This document shows, piece by piece, positions 1 to 7,617 of a stretch of DNA of 17,318 nt. The DNA is taken from positions 1 through 17,318 of the forward strand of contig LNZQ01000198.1 of assembly GCA_002007315.1 (NCBI GenBank), in the 5' to 3' direction. How positions within the stretch are numbered: the stretch's first letter is position 1; every line of letters starts with the position of its first letter. Both the position numbers and the translations under genes were made by a program. The notes under the pieces are model-generated. The model did no database searches and was not told where the DNA came from. It saw only the letters and a list, made by a program, of their open reading frames with translations. Origin of the DNA: Epulopiscium sp. Nele67-Bin004. Its GTDB lineage: Bacteria; Bacillota_A; Clostridia; Lachnospirales; Cellulosilyticaceae.

Positions 1-957
1 GAGTCGTTTATCAACTCGCATGCCGATAGTCAAGAAATGCAAGGTTCACACTACGTAAAAATATTCGATGAGTATCTTGTTGAATATGTGATGGCAGTCC
101 GTGGCAGTGATGATGAGGCATACAAACTAGGCAAGCTTGGAGCGTTCCAAATAAAAAGTTTGCTTGTTGCGTACAAAGAGCGATTTGATAAAGACAATTT
201 CATAAAAAATCTACTTCTAGATAACTTACTACTTGTTGATATTTATAGCAGAGCCAAAAAATTGCACATAGAAAATAACGTTCCTCGTGTAGTCTACTTA
301 GTGGAAAGCTCAAACATAAAAGATACAAATATCTCAGAAGTTCTTAGAAATTTGTTTCCAGATAAAGCTCATGATTTTGTTACAGCAGTTGACGAAAGAA
401 GTATCATTTTGGTAAAAGAACTCTCAGCAAAAGATGAAGATGAAATTGAAATGTTTGCACACACAATTTATGACACACTTAGTGCAGAAACTATGAGTCC
501 AGTTTCTATGTCAGTTGGTACAATTGTAAACGACTTAAAAGACGTTTCAAGTTCATACAAAGAGGCAACTATGGCACTTGAAGTAGGAAAAATATTCAAT
601 TGCGATGGTCACATTTCTACTTATTCAAAACTAGGGGTGGGTCGTATTATTTATCAACTACCTTTACCTCTATGCAAAATGTTTATACAAGAAGTTTTAA
701 AAGGCAAAAAAGTTGATAGCTTTGATGAAGAAACTTTAATGACAGTAAACAAATTTTTTGAAAACAGCTTGAATGTATCAGAAACTTCAAGACAGCTATA
801 CATTCACCGTAACACGCTTGTGTATCGTTTGGACAAACTACTAAAAACGACAGGTCTTGACCTACGCAAATTTGATGATGCTATTATATTCAAAATAACT
901 ATAATGGTAAGTCAATACATGGAGTATATGGAACGACAAAATTTACCAAGATTATAA
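1..957 (+). CDS. PucR/CdaR-type transcriptional regulator, 5' end missing
   Basis: The frame is open from the first base, so the ATG at 37 is probably internal and the gene starts upstream of the window. The C-terminal part, roughly bases 760-930, is a PucR-type helix-turn-helix: a stretch reading NVSETSRQLYIHRNTLVYRL followed by DKLLKTTGLDLRKFDDA. That pattern is characteristic of the PucR C-terminal HTH in sugar-diacid and purine-catabolism regulators. The middle part, around PVSMSVGTIVNDLKDVSSSYKEA, resembles the GGDEF-like domain that precedes this HTH. The family binds DNA as a cytoplasmic activator or repressor. The ligand cannot be read from the sequence. The gene ends 18 bases before the ftsE start on the same strand, so it may be cotranscribed with the division genes. 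That placement does not reveal its target. Confidence 0.8.
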   Translation, partial: ESFINSHADSQEMQGSHYVKIFDEYLVEYVMAVRGSDDEAYKLGKLGAFQIKSLLVAYKERFDKDNFIKNLLLDNLLLVDIYSRAKKLHIENNVPRVVYLVESSNIKDTNISEVLRNLFPDKAHDFVTAVDERSIILVKELSAKDEDEIEMFAHTIYDTLSAETMSPVSMSVGTIVNDLKDVSSSYKEATMALEVGKIFNCDGHISTYSKLGVGRIIYQLPLPLCKMFIQEVLKGKKVDSFDEETLMTVNKFFENSLNVSETSRQLYIHRNTLVYRLDKLLKTTGLDLRKFDDAIIFKITIMVSQYMEYMERQNLPRL

Positions 958-975
958 ACTTAGGAGGAGATTTTA

Positions 976-1671
976 TTGATAGAATTAACAGGTGTATCTA
1001 AAACTTATCCAAATGGAGCGGTGGGTCTACACCCAACTTCTCTATATATTTCAAAAGGTGAGTTTGTTTTTGTTACAGGAAATAGTGGTTCGGGAAAATC
1101 AACGCTATTAAAGCTTATCTTAAAAGAAGTTGCTCCATCATATGGAAAAATTACTGTTAATAATAAAGATATTACAAAGTTATCCTCTAAAAGAGTACCT
1201 CTATACAGACGAGATGTTGGTGTAGTGTTCCAAGATTTTAGACTGCTACCGAATAAATCTGTTTATGATAATATAGCATTTGCAATGCAAGTTGTACAGG
1301 CACGTCCAAAAGAAATTCATAAGGAAGTGCCCGTAGTTCTTGGGCTGGTGGGGCTAGCAAAAAAAGCACGTTGCTATCCTCATGAGCTGTCGGGTGGTGA
1401 ACAACAAAGAACTGCTATTGCACGTGCCATTGTAAACAACAGTCCTATTTTAGTTGCTGATGAGCCAACGGGAAACCTTGACCCGTCAACAGCATGGGAC
1501 ATTATGAGGCTATTAGAAGACATAAATAAAAGAGGAATAACTGTAATAGTTGCAACACATGAGCGAGACATAGTAAACGACTTTAAAAAACGTGTAATTG
1601 AAGTTCAAGAGGGAAGAATTATAAAAGATAAGTACAATGGAGGTTATGGCCGTGAAGTTGTATACTATTAG
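976..1671 (+). CDS. ftsE: Cell-division ABC transporter ATP-binding protein FtsE
   Basis: FtsE is the cytoplasmic ATPase of the FtsEX complex, which controls peptidoglycan hydrolases at the division site. The 231-residue length is normal. The Walker A motif GNSGSGKS lies at residues 35-42, the Q-loop near VVFQDFRLLP, the ABC signature LSGGE at 138-142, and Walker B ends at D162-E163 (ILVADEPTG), followed by the H-loop ATHE. The start is the TTG at 976, chosen because AGGAGGA at 962-968 lies 7 bases upstream and the protein then begins MIELTGVSKTY, as the family does. The end overlaps ftsX, whose own ribosome binding site lies inside ftsE. This argues for translational coupling and one-to-one production of the two subunits. 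Adjacent ftsX makes the assignment firm. Confidence 0.95.
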   Translation: MIELTGVSKTYPNGAVGLHPTSLYISKGEFVFVTGNSGSGKSTLLKLILKEVAPSYGKITVNNKDITKLSSKRVPLYRRDVGVVFQDFRLLPNKSVYDNIAFAMQVVQARPKEIHKEVPVVLGLVGLAKKARCYPHELSGGEQQRTAIARAIVNNSPILVADEPTGNLDPSTAWDIMRLLEDINKRGITVIVATHERDIVNDFKKRVIEVQEGRIIKDKYNGGYGREVVYY

Positions 1672-2539
1672 CTATCTGTTTAAAGAGGGGCTAAGAGGAT
1701 TATGGAAAAATCGTATGATGGCATTTGCCTCAATTGCAACTATTGTGTTATCTTTATTGGTGCTAGGAATTTCATATTCCATAGCTCAAAATTTTGAATA
1801 TATTATAAGTCAAGTTGAAATTCAAATGGGTATAACGGCTTATGTTAGTGATGTTTTTTCGGATCAAGAAATAGATTCGCTCAAGCAAACTGTTGAAAAT
1901 ATGGCGAATGTCGTTGAAGTCGAATATATATCTAAAGATGATGCATTAAAAATATTAGCACAAGGTGACACCGTGTTATATGAAGAATTTAAAGATGATA
2001 ATCCGTTACCAGCATCACTAGAAATAAAAGTAGCAGAAGTTGCACATCAGGCAGATATAGTAGAAAAGTTGCTCAGGGTTGAAGGTATTGAGATTGATTA
2101 TTTTGAAGCAGAAACAGATATGTTTATTGACCTAAACAATCGTATCCAAGTATTTTCGGGAATTTTAATCGCCCTGCTTGCATTAATAGCATTACTTTTA
2201 ATTACAAACACTATAAAACTGACAGTATTTGTAAGAAAAAAAGAAATAGAAATTATGAAATTTATTGGAGCGACTGACTCTTTTATAAGAATTCCGTTTT
2301 TGGTAGAAGGAATAACAATAGGAATAATTGGTGCAATTGTGCCAATGTTTATGATATTCAAGGGATACGAATTTGCTATACAAGAGTTATCAGGAGCGTT
2401 TGATATGATTTTTGGGGGTATTAGTTTAAAATCGGTTGAAGTTATTATGATGGGGCTATTGCCTATGTATACAGGACTAGCGATAGGGATTAGCGTTGTT
2501 GGAAGTATAATAGCTATCCACAGACATTTGAAAGTTTAG
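1652..2539 (+). CDS. ftsX: Cell-division protein FtsX, membrane subunit
   Basis: FtsX is the transmembrane partner of FtsE and passes the ATPase signal to an extracellular hydrolase. The product of about 295 residues has the expected layout. There is a short cytoplasmic N-terminus, a first membrane segment near residues 23-45, and an extracellular domain at about 46-165. Three more membrane segments follow near 170-192, 218-240 and 264-288. The conserved cytoplasmic stretch FVRKKEIEIMKFIGATDSFI lies between the second and third segments. I chose the GTG at 1652 because GGAGG at 1639-1643 is 8 bases upstream and the protein then begins MKLYTISYLFKEG. ATGs at 1637 and 1646 overlap or crowd that site. 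The gene overlaps ftsE by 20 bases. The M23 protein 10 bases downstream is the likely enzyme it controls. Confidence 0.93.
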   Translation: MKLYTISYLFKEGLRGLWKNRMMAFASIATIVLSLLVLGISYSIAQNFEYIISQVEIQMGITAYVSDVFSDQEIDSLKQTVENMANVVEVEYISKDDALKILAQGDTVLYEEFKDDNPLPASLEIKVAEVAHQADIVEKLLRVEGIEIDYFEAETDMFIDLNNRIQVFSGILIALLALIALLLITNTIKLTVFVRKKEIEIMKFIGATDSFIRIPFLVEGITIGIIGAIVPMFMIFKGYEFAIQELSGAFDMIFGGISLKSVEVIMMGLLPMYTGLAIGISVVGSIIAIHRHLKV

Positions 2540-2549
2540 GGTAACGTGT

Positions 2550-3710
2550 ATGAAGAAAAAAATAAAATTTCTCGTAATGTTTATGATATTATCTATATCA
2601 TTGGTATTATACGGGGCAGAAATTAAGGAGAAAGAACAAGAACTAGAACAACACCAAGCCGAAATAGAGCAAGCACAAGAAGAACTTGATATAAACTTAC
2701 AAAATCAAGAAGAAATAAATATTGAAATAGATGAACTTGATTTACGGATAGTTGAAGTTGAAGAGCAAATATTAATTATCGAAAAACAACTAGTTGATAA
2801 ACAGAGTCAAATTAATTCCACAGAAGAATTGCTTGAAGAAGCTATAAAAACTCGTGACCAATATTATGCAGAAACAAAAGAACGTATGGTCAACATGTAT
2901 AAAAATAATAACAAAGGCTATATGGAAATAATATTTTCGTCAGATAGTTTTACACAAATGTTAAATAGGGCACGTTATGTAGAAAAGATAATTGAGTATG
3001 ATACAAATTTGCTTGACCAGTTTGAAGAACATCAAGTTTTGGTGCAAACTACAAAATATCGACTTGACATCGAATACACAGAAATGGAAGAACTACGAGA
3101 AGAAGAACTTGAGAAGCGTGCAGATTTAGAGTCTATAATGGCAGAAAAAATACAAAGAATTTTAGAACTTGAAAATGAAGAGCGTCAAATTGAAGGTATA
3201 ATTGATGAACTTCAATCACAAGCAGATGCACTTGAGGCAGAAATTCAAGAGTTGATAAGACAAGAAGAATTAAGACAGCAACAAGCAGCACAAAGCCAGT
3301 CGTCATCAACATCATCAACTCAATATACAGGTGGACAATTTATTTGGCCTGTGCCTGGTTGGTACTATATAAGTTCAGAATATGGACCTCGTACAAGCCC
3401 TATATTTGGGACATCGGAGTATCATTCGGGTATTGATATACCAGCGTCTTACGGCAGTACAGTTGTTGCTGTGGCAGATGGCAGAGTTATAACCTCGGGT
3501 TGGATAAATGGATACGGATATACTGTTATGATTGACCACGGTGGTGGACTTGTTACGTTGTATGGTCACAACTCATCTTTAAACGTGTCATATGGCGACA
3601 ATGTTATTAAAGGACAAAAAATAGCAGGTATAGGTAGTACGGGTTATTCTACGGGTAATCATTTGCATTTTGAAGTGAGACTAAATGGGTCTCATACAAG
3701 CCCATGGTGA
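2550..3710 (+). CDS. Secreted coiled-coil M23 (LytM) peptidase, EnvC/PcsB-like; extreme 3' end replaced
   Basis: This is a zinc peptidase of the M23/LytM type with an EnvC-like layout, predicted to cut peptidoglycan cross-links at the septum under FtsEX control. A signal peptide covers about residues 1-22 (KKKIKFLVMFMILSISLVL). A long Glu/Gln-rich coiled coil runs from about 24 to 243, then a Gln/Ser/Thr linker to about 262, then the peptidase domain. Metal and active-site residues are visible: H292 and D296 (HSGID), H340 (YGH), and H371 with H373 (HLHFE). The domain therefore looks catalytic, unlike E. coli EnvC. It follows ftsX by 10 bases. The last residues read SHTSPW and then stop. Relatives usually continue a few residues past the NPW-like motif, and fish-like DNA begins here, so the true C-terminus has probably been replaced by the junction. 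Confidence 0.9.
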   Translation: MKKKIKFLVMFMILSISLVLYGAEIKEKEQELEQHQAEIEQAQEELDINLQNQEEINIEIDELDLRIVEVEEQILIIEKQLVDKQSQINSTEELLEEAIKTRDQYYAETKERMVNMYKNNNKGYMEIIFSSDSFTQMLNRARYVEKIIEYDTNLLDQFEEHQVLVQTTKYRLDIEYTEMEELREEELEKRADLESIMAEKIQRILELENEERQIEGIIDELQSQADALEAEIQELIRQEELRQQQAAQSQSSSTSSTQYTGGQFIWPVPGWYYISSEYGPRTSPIFGTSEYHSGIDIPASYGSTVVAVADGRVITSGWINGYGYTVMIDHGGGLVTLYGHNSSLNVSYGDNVIKGQKIAGIGSTGYSTGNHLHFEVRLNGSHTSPW

Positions 3711-3869
3711 AATGATTAATTTGGAAAATTTCTATTAAAGAACATTAGCAATAATAGAGGACTGTTATTCAGAAAGTATTGTCCTTCATCAGGCCTCACA
3801 AGTACCCGTATAGTTAAACCGCCAACAGTTTCTTTGTACTAAAATGACATAAAACAGAACTAGAGCTGA

Positions 3870-4075
3870 ATCTGATGATTATTTCCATTGGCAATCAATG
3901 TTTTGATTATTTTCTCAATTAATCAATTAATTGTGGGGTCTAAAAAAATGCCCATAAAAAAACTTCTTACAGCCCCAATCCGAAAAGACAAAGCAATCCA
4001 GTAAATACTCATTTCAGAAGCAATTTTAGTGAATATTTAGCATTTTCTCTGAAAATTGCTTAAAATTCAAAACGG
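3870..4075. repeat. Diverged copy of a common teleost interspersed repeat
   Basis: The stretch includes GATTATTTTCTCAATTAATC at about 3905-3924, then AATTAATTGTGGGGTCTA and an ATGCCC block. About 60 bases later come CAGTAAATACTCATTTCAGA and GAATATTTAGCATTTTCTCT. I recall a very common fish repeat with the same blocks in the same order: the ATTAATCGATTAAT core, a GGTCTATAAAATG block, then CAG.AAATTCTCA.ATT..GAAGC and ATTTGGCATTTT.GCTTGAAAA. This is recognition from memory. The copy is diverged and partly deleted. I cannot name its class. Confidence 0.65.
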
Positions 4076-4212
4076 TGCAGCTGAATTTTCTGTCAATTTT
4101 CAGTCGATCGGTTCACTAACCTATTGAGCTCTGAACAGTCAAACGCAGACAGGAAATTAAAATATGCAATTTAAATCTTATTTTTAAGACATTTTCACAA
4201 ACAAACTGAATA

Positions 4213-4257
4213 CTGTGTGCACTTGTGCATTGGGCGAATAAAGCGATTCTGATTCTG
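4213..4257 (+). repeat. Retrotransposon 3'-tail-like sequence with AATAAA and GATTCT repeats
   Basis: A TGTGCACTTGTGCATTGG-like run leads into AATAAA at 4237-4242, followed by two tandem GATTCT units at 4245-4256. Vertebrate, and especially fish, non-LTR elements often end in a similar TGCAAT...AATAAA tail with short tandem GATTCT units. This is not a bacterial signal. The element body is not identifiable here. Confidence 0.55.
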
Positions 4258-4699
4258 AAAACATAAAAGATTTTAGCACATTGAAGAGTCTTTATTCTCG
4301 TTACTAGGTGCACTTTACCACTGCAATTAGTTCATATCAGCATGGATACGACATCATATTTATATTTATAAATTTCCAAGTAAAAGGTTTCAATTAATTG
4401 CTGTAGTACAATAATTACATAGCAAAGTGGTTTGTTTAGACAAGTGCAAGTCTCAGCTGACGCAGCGATGAAAACATTTACATGATAATCAGGATTTACG
4501 GGTCGACCTTCATGACCTCAGAAGAGGCCAAACACATGGCAGAAGGACGTGCTTATCTCTTCAAAATAAAATGCCTATTCACCAACATAGCCCAACATAC
4601 TTGCCAGATTAAACTGGGTAGCAGTGTGCATTCGAGACAGTTAAGCAACACCCTCTGTGCGCACGTCCCCTCCCTCCAGGACCAGCGTGGTCAGTTTCA

Positions 4700-4930
4700 T
4701 TCATGTAGGACGCAGTGTAATTTTGAACTCGTGTGCAATTACAAACCTGTGCAATAACTGTGCAATAATGGACCCAAGCAATGCTCTTCATTGTTCTAAT
4801 GTTCTGTTATTATCATCACTAATGTTGTTTTATATTTTTAACCTGACTTTGTAACTGGGAGCTGCTGGACATTTGATTTTCCTTACAGGGATTAATAGCG
4901 TACTTTCTCATCTTCTCGTCTCATCCTACA
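4700..4930 (+). repeat. 3' end of a fish non-LTR retrotransposon (L2/CR1-like), by resemblance
   Basis: The stretch has tandem CTGTGCAATA units near 4747-4768, an AT-rich run with TGTTGTTTTATATTTTTAAC, and the block GTAACTGGGAGCTGCTGGAC at 4851-4870. Then come TTTCCTTACAGGGATTAATA and a degenerate run of TCTCATC-type units to about 4925. Fish LINE 3' ends commonly show TGTGCAATA runs, a GGGAGCTGCTGTA block and a GGATTAATA.AGTA tail followed by short repeats. The assignment rests on remembered consensus, so the family name is tentative. Confidence 0.55.
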
Positions 4931-5018
4931 CGCACACACGTCCTCACATAGTTACTGAAACAAGCCAATAAGATGAGAAGTGCTGCAACAGCTGCATTAA
5001 AACACGTTTAGTAGCAAT

Positions 5019-5354
5019 TTGCTTGATTTTAGGTTTATTAACACGTTGCCATATCCAATAGTAATTGACGCATATACTCAAGACGATCAACTTGTGGTTG
5101 ACATATACTCAAATAATTCTCTTGATAATGTTAAGTATGTGCTTGAAAGTGAAATTCTTGAGGTGTATCCAATACCAACGCAGTATACGTCATCTTTTGT
5201 GCAAGCAGCATCAGGTGAATTGGTAGATGAGGGAAAAGAAGGGTATAGAGTTCAAGTTATTAGGAAAAAATATGTAGATGGCGAACTTGAGTCAGAAGAA
5301 GTTATATCAACTACAACGTATTCACCACAACCGAGAATATACAATATATCATAA
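5019..5354 (+). CDS. VanW-type surface protein, C-terminal fragment only
   Basis: The frame opens inside the junction zone (in-frame stop at 4998-5000), and the first convincing residues are LDFRFINTLPYPIVIDAY. That matches the part of VanW-family proteins where a DF(K/R)F.N....PI.I.AY stretch closes the conserved domain. The rest continues as in that family: a beta-rich tail with GYRVQVIRKKYVDGELESEE and ending QPRIYNIS, which resembles a G5-like extension. The TTG at 5019 is only the first possible start; no ribosome binding site precedes it. Full-length relatives are several hundred residues, so most of the gene, including any signal sequence, is missing. The role of VanW domains is not settled; many are exported in Firmicutes. 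Its stop lies 15 bases before the MutS-like start, suggesting a shared transcript. Confidence 0.75.
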   Translation: MLDFRFINTLPYPIVIDAYTQDDQLVVDIYSNNSLDNVKYVLESEILEVYPIPTQYTSSFVQAASGELVDEGKEGYRVQVIRKKYVDGELESEEVISTTTYSPQPRIYNIS

Positions 5355-5369
5355 TTGGAGGTATTTGCA

Positions 5370-7130
5370 ATGTTTGCTCAAAGAATAGAAAAAGCACAGC
5401 AAGAAGAGCGTGAGTTGCAGGGGAAAGATAGAATAATTGTTGCTATAAGGTTATTTTTGGCGGTGGCAATTGCATTTTTGATATATAGAGGGGTCACAGA
5501 GGAACTAGGACTTTATGTGTGGCTTATAGGTGGGGCAGTAGCAGTATTTATTGTTATTGTAGTAATTCATTCAAAACTAAGAAAAGATATTGCGTTACTT
5601 CGCTTGTATCAAGAAGTAAACAAAGATTATATAAGACGACAAACCGACGAATGGCATGTGTTTGAAGATAGCGGAACTGACCTTGCAGACAGTTTGCACC
5701 CGTACGCCTACGACCTTGATATCGTGGGTGAATTTTCGTTGTTCAAAAAAATAAACGTTGCTCACACCTATTTAGGACGAAAAAAGTTAGGCACATTTTT
5801 GCTACAAGCAGACAAATCAACTATTAATCAACGACAACAAGCAGTCGAGGATTTGTTGAAAAGACTCGATTTTGTGCAAAAGTTGCAAGTTATTTTTAGG
5901 AGCAACAAAGGTGTTGCCGATAATCCAGCAAAGTGGGCATCGCCCGAAAAAGTGGAGATGCCAAGCAGTTTAAATGCAGTAGCAATTGTTATGCCGATAG
6001 TAAACATAGCGACGCTAGTTGGGGGCTATATAACTTCAAATTCAACGCTTATGCTGGTGGGGCTTATATGCGTTGGGGTGTGTCTGTCGGCTAGAATGTT
6101 GCTACTTGCACATATATCGCATCAACTCGAGGTGTTGCGTACAATTTCATATCAAGTTGAACCGTATATAAAAGCGTTTAAGCTTATAGAAGATGAACAA
6201 TTTGAGTCAGAGTATTTATCTAATAAGTGTAAAAGTATTATAGGGGGCGATGGTGGAATTTTGCTGTCGCTACAAAGGCTTGAAAAAATAGCGTCTTTTG
6301 CAACTATAAGCCAGCAACCTATGCTTGCATTGCCCCTAAATGGATTGCTGATGTGGGATTTTTGGGTAATGAAATTTTGTATAGACTGGCAAAGTGAATA
6401 TGGAACAACTGTTGGGAAGGCACTGGATCTTATTGCCGAATTTGAGGCACTTAGCAGTCTTGCTACACTTGGATTTGTGGAAGGTGCAAATATATTTGGC
6501 GAGGTACACCATCAAAAAGTGTTACAAGGTAGTGAACTTGCTCACCCGCTAATAATGAAAGAAAAGCGAGTTGCTAACACGTTTAAAATGGACGATGAAA
6601 TTTTTATAATTACAGGCTCAAATATGTCTGGAAAGACGACATTTTTGCGAACTATAGGAATAAATCTAGTGATGATGTATGCGGGAGCACCTATATGTGG
6701 CAAGTCATTTAAGGGGTGTATCGTTGATATACACACATCTATGCGAACAAGTGACAGCCTAGGGCAACATACGTCCACATTTCATGCCGAGATTAACCGC
6801 ATCAAACTTTTACTTGATGCAACAAAATCAGGAGCAACTATTTTGTTTTTAATAGATGAAATTTTTAGGGGCACAAACTCACGTGATAGAATTAGTGGTG
6901 CAAAAGGAATAATTACAACGTTAAAACAAGGTGGAGCAATTGGGGCACTGACAACCCATGACCTTGAAATGTGCGTGCTGGGTGAGCAACAAGGTATTAT
7001 AAACTATCATTTTACAGATTTTTTTGATAACAAACAAATGTATTTTGACTACAAAATTAAAGATGGAGTTGCGACAAAAACTAATGCAAAATATCTAATG
7101 GAGATGATAGGTATTGAGGTAATTGAGTAG
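5370..7130 (+). CDS. Membrane-anchored MutS-like ATPase (MutS domain V protein)
   Basis: This 586-residue protein carries the MutS C-terminal ATPase but lacks the N-terminal mismatch-binding domains of true MutS. The ATP site is clear: Walker A GSNMSGKT at residues 416-423 and Walker B LFLIDEI with D496-E497, then FRGTNSRDRI and the switch TTHDLEM, all as in MutS. The N-terminus has two hydrophobic segments at about 22-40 and 47-67, and another hydrophobic pair lies near 205-250. The enzyme is therefore probably held at the inner face of the membrane. Proteins of this layout are common in Clostridia and Bacteroidetes, usually labelled mismatch repair by homology. A repair role is not shown. 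The start is the ATG at 5370, with TGGAGG at 5356-5361 eight bases upstream; the earlier in-frame TTG overlaps that site. Confidence 0.88.
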   Translation: MFAQRIEKAQQEERELQGKDRIIVAIRLFLAVAIAFLIYRGVTEELGLYVWLIGGAVAVFIVIVVIHSKLRKDIALLRLYQEVNKDYIRRQTDEWHVFEDSGTDLADSLHPYAYDLDIVGEFSLFKKINVAHTYLGRKKLGTFLLQADKSTINQRQQAVEDLLKRLDFVQKLQVIFRSNKGVADNPAKWASPEKVEMPSSLNAVAIVMPIVNIATLVGGYITSNSTLMLVGLICVGVCLSARMLLLAHISHQLEVLRTISYQVEPYIKAFKLIEDEQFESEYLSNKCKSIIGGDGGILLSLQRLEKIASFATISQQPMLALPLNGLLMWDFWVMKFCIDWQSEYGTTVGKALDLIAEFEALSSLATLGFVEGANIFGEVHHQKVLQGSELAHPLIMKEKRVANTFKMDDEIFIITGSNMSGKTTFLRTIGINLVMMYAGAPICGKSFKGCIVDIHTSMRTSDSLGQHTSTFHAEINRIKLLLDATKSGATILFLIDEIFRGTNSRDRISGAKGIITTLKQGGAIGALTTHDLEMCVLGEQQGIINYHFTDFFDNKQMYFDYKIKDGVATKTNAKYLMEMIGIEVIE

Positions 7131-7144
7131 TTGTCCAAAAGTTA

Positions 7145-7173
7145 TTGACTTGTTTGCAAATATGCAATATAAT
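7145..7173 (+). promoter_or_regulatory. Sigma-70-type promoter of the PTS IIB gene
   Basis: A -35 box TTGACT (7145-7150) and a perfect -10 box TATAAT (7168-7173) are separated by 17 bases. A ribosome binding site AGGGAG follows at 7185-7190, ahead of the ATG at 7201. This makes the IIB gene the first of a new transcription unit after the MutS-like gene. Confidence 0.8.
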
Positions 7174-7200
7174 CTAATAATTGAAGGGAGATGATATAAA

Positions 7201-7491
7201 ATGCTAAAAGTTAAAACAGTATGTGGAAGTGGGATGGCATCAAGTGTACTTATTAAATTAAAAATTGACAAGGTGTTTAAAAGCCTCGGAATTGAAGCAG
7301 ACCTTAATCATTGCACGGTTGAAGAAGCAAGAGAGCAAATTGAGGACATTGATGTAATCTTTTGTGAAGAATCGTTAAGGGGACATTTTTCTGAAGCGGA
7401 ACAAAAAGGTAAAGTTGTAATTGGGCTTGAAAACATCTTATCTCAAGCAGAGATTGAAACAAAAGTGCAAGACCAACTTGTTAATAGATAA
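7201..7491 (+). CDS. PTS system IIB component, ascorbate/galactitol type
   Basis: This 96-residue cytoplasmic phosphocarrier passes phosphate from IIA to the incoming sugar at IIC. The phosphorylated cysteine is C8 in the loop VCGSGMASS right after the first beta strand, as in UlaB/GatB-type IIB proteins. The rest (VEEAREQIEDIDVIFCEESL, then GKVVIGLENILS) fits the Rossmann-like IIB fold, and the length is normal. No IIA or IIC gene lies within this window. It must either work with a transporter encoded elsewhere or serve another role. The transketolase pair and transaldolase downstream suggest that the substrate feeds the pentose-phosphate pathway, as ascorbate and pentitols do. The substrate itself cannot be read from the sequence. 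Confidence 0.87.
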   Translation: MLKVKTVCGSGMASSVLIKLKIDKVFKSLGIEADLNHCTVEEAREQIEDIDVIFCEESLRGHFSEAEQKGKVVIGLENILSQAEIETKVQDQLVNR

Positions 7492-7503
7492 CACAAACTG
7501 GGG

Positions 7504-7526
7504 CTCACCTATATGCTATAGGTGAG
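7504..7526 (+). terminator. Perfect 10-bp hairpin between IIB and transketolase genes
   Basis: CTCACCTATA (7504-7513) pairs completely with TATAGGTGAG (7517-7526) across a three-base loop. Only TTTG follows, so the T-run is short. It may be a partial terminator that lowers expression of the downstream genes, or an mRNA-stabilising or processing hairpin. Confidence 0.6.
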
Positions 7527-7527
7527 T

Positions 7528-7558
7528 TTGAAGTGTTTAAAAGTTTTGTGTATACAAT
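7528..7558 (+). promoter_or_regulatory. Possible promoter of the transketolase operon
   Basis: TTGAAG (7528-7533) lies 17 bases before TATACA (7551-7556), with TGTG just upstream of the -10. This placement directly after the hairpin would let tkt be transcribed independently of the IIB gene. The match is moderate. Confidence 0.4.
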
Positions 7559-7617
7559 AGTGACAACCAACTTAAACTAAATATTGTAATAATGAAAAAT
7601 TTTAGGAGGAATCTTCC

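Larger units (their letters stand above)
3711..5010. other. Non-bacterial, fish-like DNA joining two broken bacterial genes
   Basis: This stretch of about 1.3 kb has no gene with a ribosome binding site, bacterial codon use or recognisable protein. Frames of 60-90 codons occur on both strands but resemble nothing. Composition and texture differ from both flanks: stop-rich, with CA/TG and TCTCATC runs. It contains three stretches that I recognise as vertebrate, specifically teleost, interspersed repeats (listed separately). The left edge falls at the last codons of the M23 gene. The right edge falls around 4999-5019, where the VanW frame resumes. The simplest reading is a chimeric contig or scaffold that includes host DNA, not an inserted bacterial element. 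The exact joins cannot be fixed by eye. Confidence 0.85.

Noticed and set aside
4116..4854. Several open frames of 60-90 codons on both strands
   Set aside because: They lack ribosome binding sites, overlap each other, and have Cys/His-rich translations without any domain. They lie inside the fish-like DNA.
3711..5010. Natural transfer of fish DNA into the bacterial chromosome
   Set aside because: Nothing suggests integration: no mobile gene and no target duplication that I can see, and bacterial sequence is lost on at least one side. A chimeric assembly is far simpler, although reads are needed to prove it.
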